From the NCBI GenBank assembly GCA_015499985.1, contig JAAAUF010000689.1:1706-22459 (forward strand): 20,754 bases of DNA, read 5' to 3'. Numbering within the stretch: position 1 is the first letter of the stretch; each line of letters starts with the position of its first letter. A program made the translations under genes and the position numbers. Positions 18,849 to 20,754 of the stretch are shown piece after piece. This stretch comes from Haplosporangium gracile. Its lineage: Eukaryota; Mortierellomycota; Mortierellomycetes; Mortierellales; Mortierellaceae. Under the pieces are notes generated by a model that ran no database searches, was not told where the DNA came from, and worked only from the letters and a program-made list of their open reading frames with translations.

Positions 18849-20582
18849 ATGGCAACCACCGGCGCGGGCACACGTCTACCAAGGAGAAAAAAAACATCCC
18901 CCTCCTCCTCGACGACCTCAACAGTGAAATCGATCCTATTCGGCATCGCAGTGGCCTATGGAACATCCTATCTGGCGGGCACAATCCAGTTTATGCAGGA
19001 CTTTGTCCACGACACGGGTCTCCTGCGCGGAGAGATCGCAAGTCTCAACAGCAACGGCTGTACCCCTGTCGCCTTTTCTTCCAACCAGCAAAGCAAAGAA
19101 GGAAAGAGCGATAAGGAGAAGGCTTGGTTAAAGGGGTGTGAGGATGTGCATGTGCATCAGAAAAGTGGGCTGGCGTTTGCGCCGTGTGCGAAGGATGTCG
19201 AGTCGAGGAAGGTTTGGTTCCCGCCTGCTGCCAAGTTGAATAAGGAGGACTTGAGGTTGGATGGGTGGTTGAAAGATATTCTTGTCGTCTATAATATCGA
19301 GGTACTGTATCGTATTGAGAACTTCCTTGCTTTTGTCCTGTGTTTTTATGTCCTCGGCTAGCTTGATGTTTGTTCACCTTTTCACTTTATTATCACACTC
19401 TCGTTTTTTCATCTTTTTTCACCTGTAGACTGAGACTGCACAATCGATGGAACTAGTTGGGTTCCCTACCGACGTGGACCGACTCTTTCACGGAATGGAC
19501 ATCTTTGAAGACCCCATCACCTCTGCTTCTGAGACGAAAGAGCTGGCGCTAACACTGTTCGTGATCAATCACCGTCGGACTGGGAGTGTTGTTGAAGTCA
19601 AGTACACCCGCAACGGGGATGAAAAGGAAAGCGGATCGCTGGGTGTCGTCCGATATGTCGAAACGATTGCAAGTGACTTGATCAGAATGCCGAATGATGT
19701 CGTGGCGATGGGAAGGAGGTCGTTCTATGTAACGAATGACCATTATTACAAGCAGGGACTCATGCGCCACATCGAAGGTATTTAGAGGAATGGTGTCAAA
19801 GTGAGGCCTTTGTTTTTTTCTCACGGACATGGCCATAAATGTATCCTACTCCTTTTTTTTTCTCATCCTGTTCCGTGCTGCTTTCTCGTTATTGTTTGAA
19901 CATAGGATTTGGCCGCCGTCCATGGGGAAATGTGGTCTTTTACTCTCCCGAAGCAACGTTTATTGCGTACAACAGCATCGCGTCCTCCAACGGCATCACC
20001 GCCAACCCGAACCGAACCCTTGTCTATGTCTCAGCCTTTCACGGTGGCACCTTGGACATATTCCGTCCCGGCTATACCGACATTCCCTCTGCTTCATCAG
20101 AAAAGAAGAGGACAGTCGAAGACATCAACCGCCTAATTTTCGTAGAATCCGTCAAACTGGACTTTTCAAACGACAATGTTTTCTATGACGCGCTTACAGA
20201 CTCGCTCCTGATTGCGGGGCACTCAAAAGTCTTCGAACTCGCCGCAGGGTTCGAAGAACCCGAGGGGGCATCCATGCAGAGTGCCTCTAAAGTCGTACAA
20301 GTGACTCGGAACTCGGGTCAACAACAGCCGTTCCAGAGATCAGCGTCGGCTTGGTTTTCGTTGTCGAGGGTGAGGGATCAGCCAAAGGATCGGTACCTGG
20401 TCAAGACGGTGTTAGAGGATAGTAGGAAGGGAGTTGGTGGGATCTCGACGGCAACTACAGCTGCTTTGTATAGGAGACGAACGGGTGACGGTCAGGTGAA
20501 GGAAGGGGGGGATGTGATGTTGATTGGAACTGGGTTCTCGGTGCGTGGATTGTGGAGGTGTCCTGTTCCTGAGGGTGTTTGA
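18849..20582 (+). CDS. Paraoxonase/arylesterase-like protein with N-terminal membrane anchor
   Basis: Calcium-dependent six-bladed propeller of the PON family, whose members hydrolyse lactones and aryl esters; the natural substrate here is unknown. Exons: 18849-19301, 19429-19777, 19906-20582; 492 aa against about 355 in human PON1. A basic, Ser/Thr-rich head (1-27) precedes a hydrophobic segment (about 28-49, SILFGIAVAYGTSYLAGTI), a probable ER signal anchor. The calcium ligands of PON1 have counterparts: GCED (E98, D99), MPND (N240), SSNGI (N296) and SNDN (D357, N358). The His pair is FHGMD (H172) and VINHR (H199). C71 and C486 sit where PON1 has its terminal disulfide. FYVTNDHYY and GNVVFYSPE are family signatures. 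Extra loops (about 79-92, 326-342 and 385-450) account for the greater length. All catalytic positions look intact. The family call is firm; location and substrate are inference. Confidence 0.88.
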
Positions 20583-20700
20583 GGAAGACAAGCTAGTTCT
20601 TCGCGCTATGAGTGAATTTTATTTAGTGCCAAACTCATTATGATTTTTTTTTCGCGCACAATTTTTTTTCTGATAAACAGGCATTCAATAGTGAGAGGGG
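20583..20700. other. Convergent 3' ends
   Basis: Short spacer between the paraoxonase-like stop and the putative stop of the right-edge gene. It has T-rich runs and poly(A)-type sequence. Confidence 0.5.
20618..20623 (-). terminator. Poly(A) signal of the convergent right-edge gene
   Basis: TTTATT on the plus strand reads AATAAA on the minus strand, about 78 nt beyond the putative stop at 20703-20701. The spacing is normal and supports a minus-strand transcript ending here. Confidence 0.4.
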
Positions 20701-20748
20701 CTACATACCAAACTCTTCCAAGAGCCATCCACCAGTCGCAGTCCGGTC
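20701..20748 (-). CDS. Probable terminal exon of a gene cut by the window edge
   Basis: On the minus strand the window begins GTTTAG, an intron acceptor, followed by 15 codons reading DRTATGGWLLEEFGM and then TAG. The protein-like composition, the acceptor directly before it and an AATAAA 78 nt further on fit the last exon of a gene lying to the right. The family cannot be told from 15 residues. A chance frame is possible. Another minus frame here is also open but lacks the acceptor. Confidence 0.35.
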   Translation of the reverse strand, partial: DRTATGGWLLEEFGM

Positions 20749-20754
20749 CTAAAC

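Noticed and set aside
20173..20193. FFAT-like string VFYDALT in the paraoxonase-like protein
   Set aside because: It falls inside a conserved propeller strand next to calcium ligands D357 and N358, so it would be buried and on the lumenal side.

Overview
The window is nuclear DNA of a filamentous fungus, most likely an early-diverging one of the Mucoromycota/Mortierella type. The reasons are many short GT-AG introns of about 75-240 bp, CT-rich tracts ahead of gene starts, intergenic DNA rich in microsatellites, a fungus-specific OPI1 regulator, and an animal-like USP35/38-type deubiquitinase and paraoxonase that common yeasts lack. The taxon is an inference from gene content. No mobile element, CRISPR array, rRNA or tRNA was recognised.

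Layout from left to right. At 1-602 lies an intergenic end with a possible decayed coding fragment on the minus strand. At 603-4663 (minus) is an 18-exon USP-family deubiquitinase of 814 aa, which resembles USP35/USP38 in architecture. A divergent promoter of 288 bp holding an ACGCGT (MCB) box separates it from RAD17 (4952-8419, plus, 10 exons, 858 aa), the loader of the 9-1-1 DNA-damage checkpoint clamp. At 8534-8893 (minus) is an unrecognised 119-aa ORF with one membrane segment. It shares a promoter region with MBF1 (9161-9712, plus, 2 exons, 147 aa), which has a clear TATA box.

From 9713 to 15568 there are 5.9 kb without a convincing gene. This stretch holds the MBF1 3' region, a QG-motif repeat ORF, a G-run cluster, inverted repeats, a strong two-part hairpin, a 22-base A run, E-box/ICRE-like sites, a CT-rich promoter and an ATG-free leader interrupted by a probable 5'-UTR intron. 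These last elements belong to OPI1 (15569-18176, plus, 4 exons, 711 aa), a repressor-type regulator of phospholipid genes. At 18849-20582 (plus, 3 exons, 492 aa) is a membrane-anchored paraoxonase/arylesterase-like six-bladed propeller protein with its calcium and histidine residues intact. The right edge (20701-20748, minus) seems to hold the last exon of a convergent gene with its own poly(A) signal.

The exon models were built by hand: every junction has GT and AG ends and the reading phase closes through to the stop codon in all five multi-exon genes. The genes are mostly conserved cell-maintenance functions (ubiquitin removal, checkpoint, transcription coactivation, lipid-gene control). 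I see no multi-gene system that looks new. The points most worth following are the orphan 8534-8893 ORF, the promoter motifs, the OPI1 leader, and the structured intergenic block near 13.4 kb.
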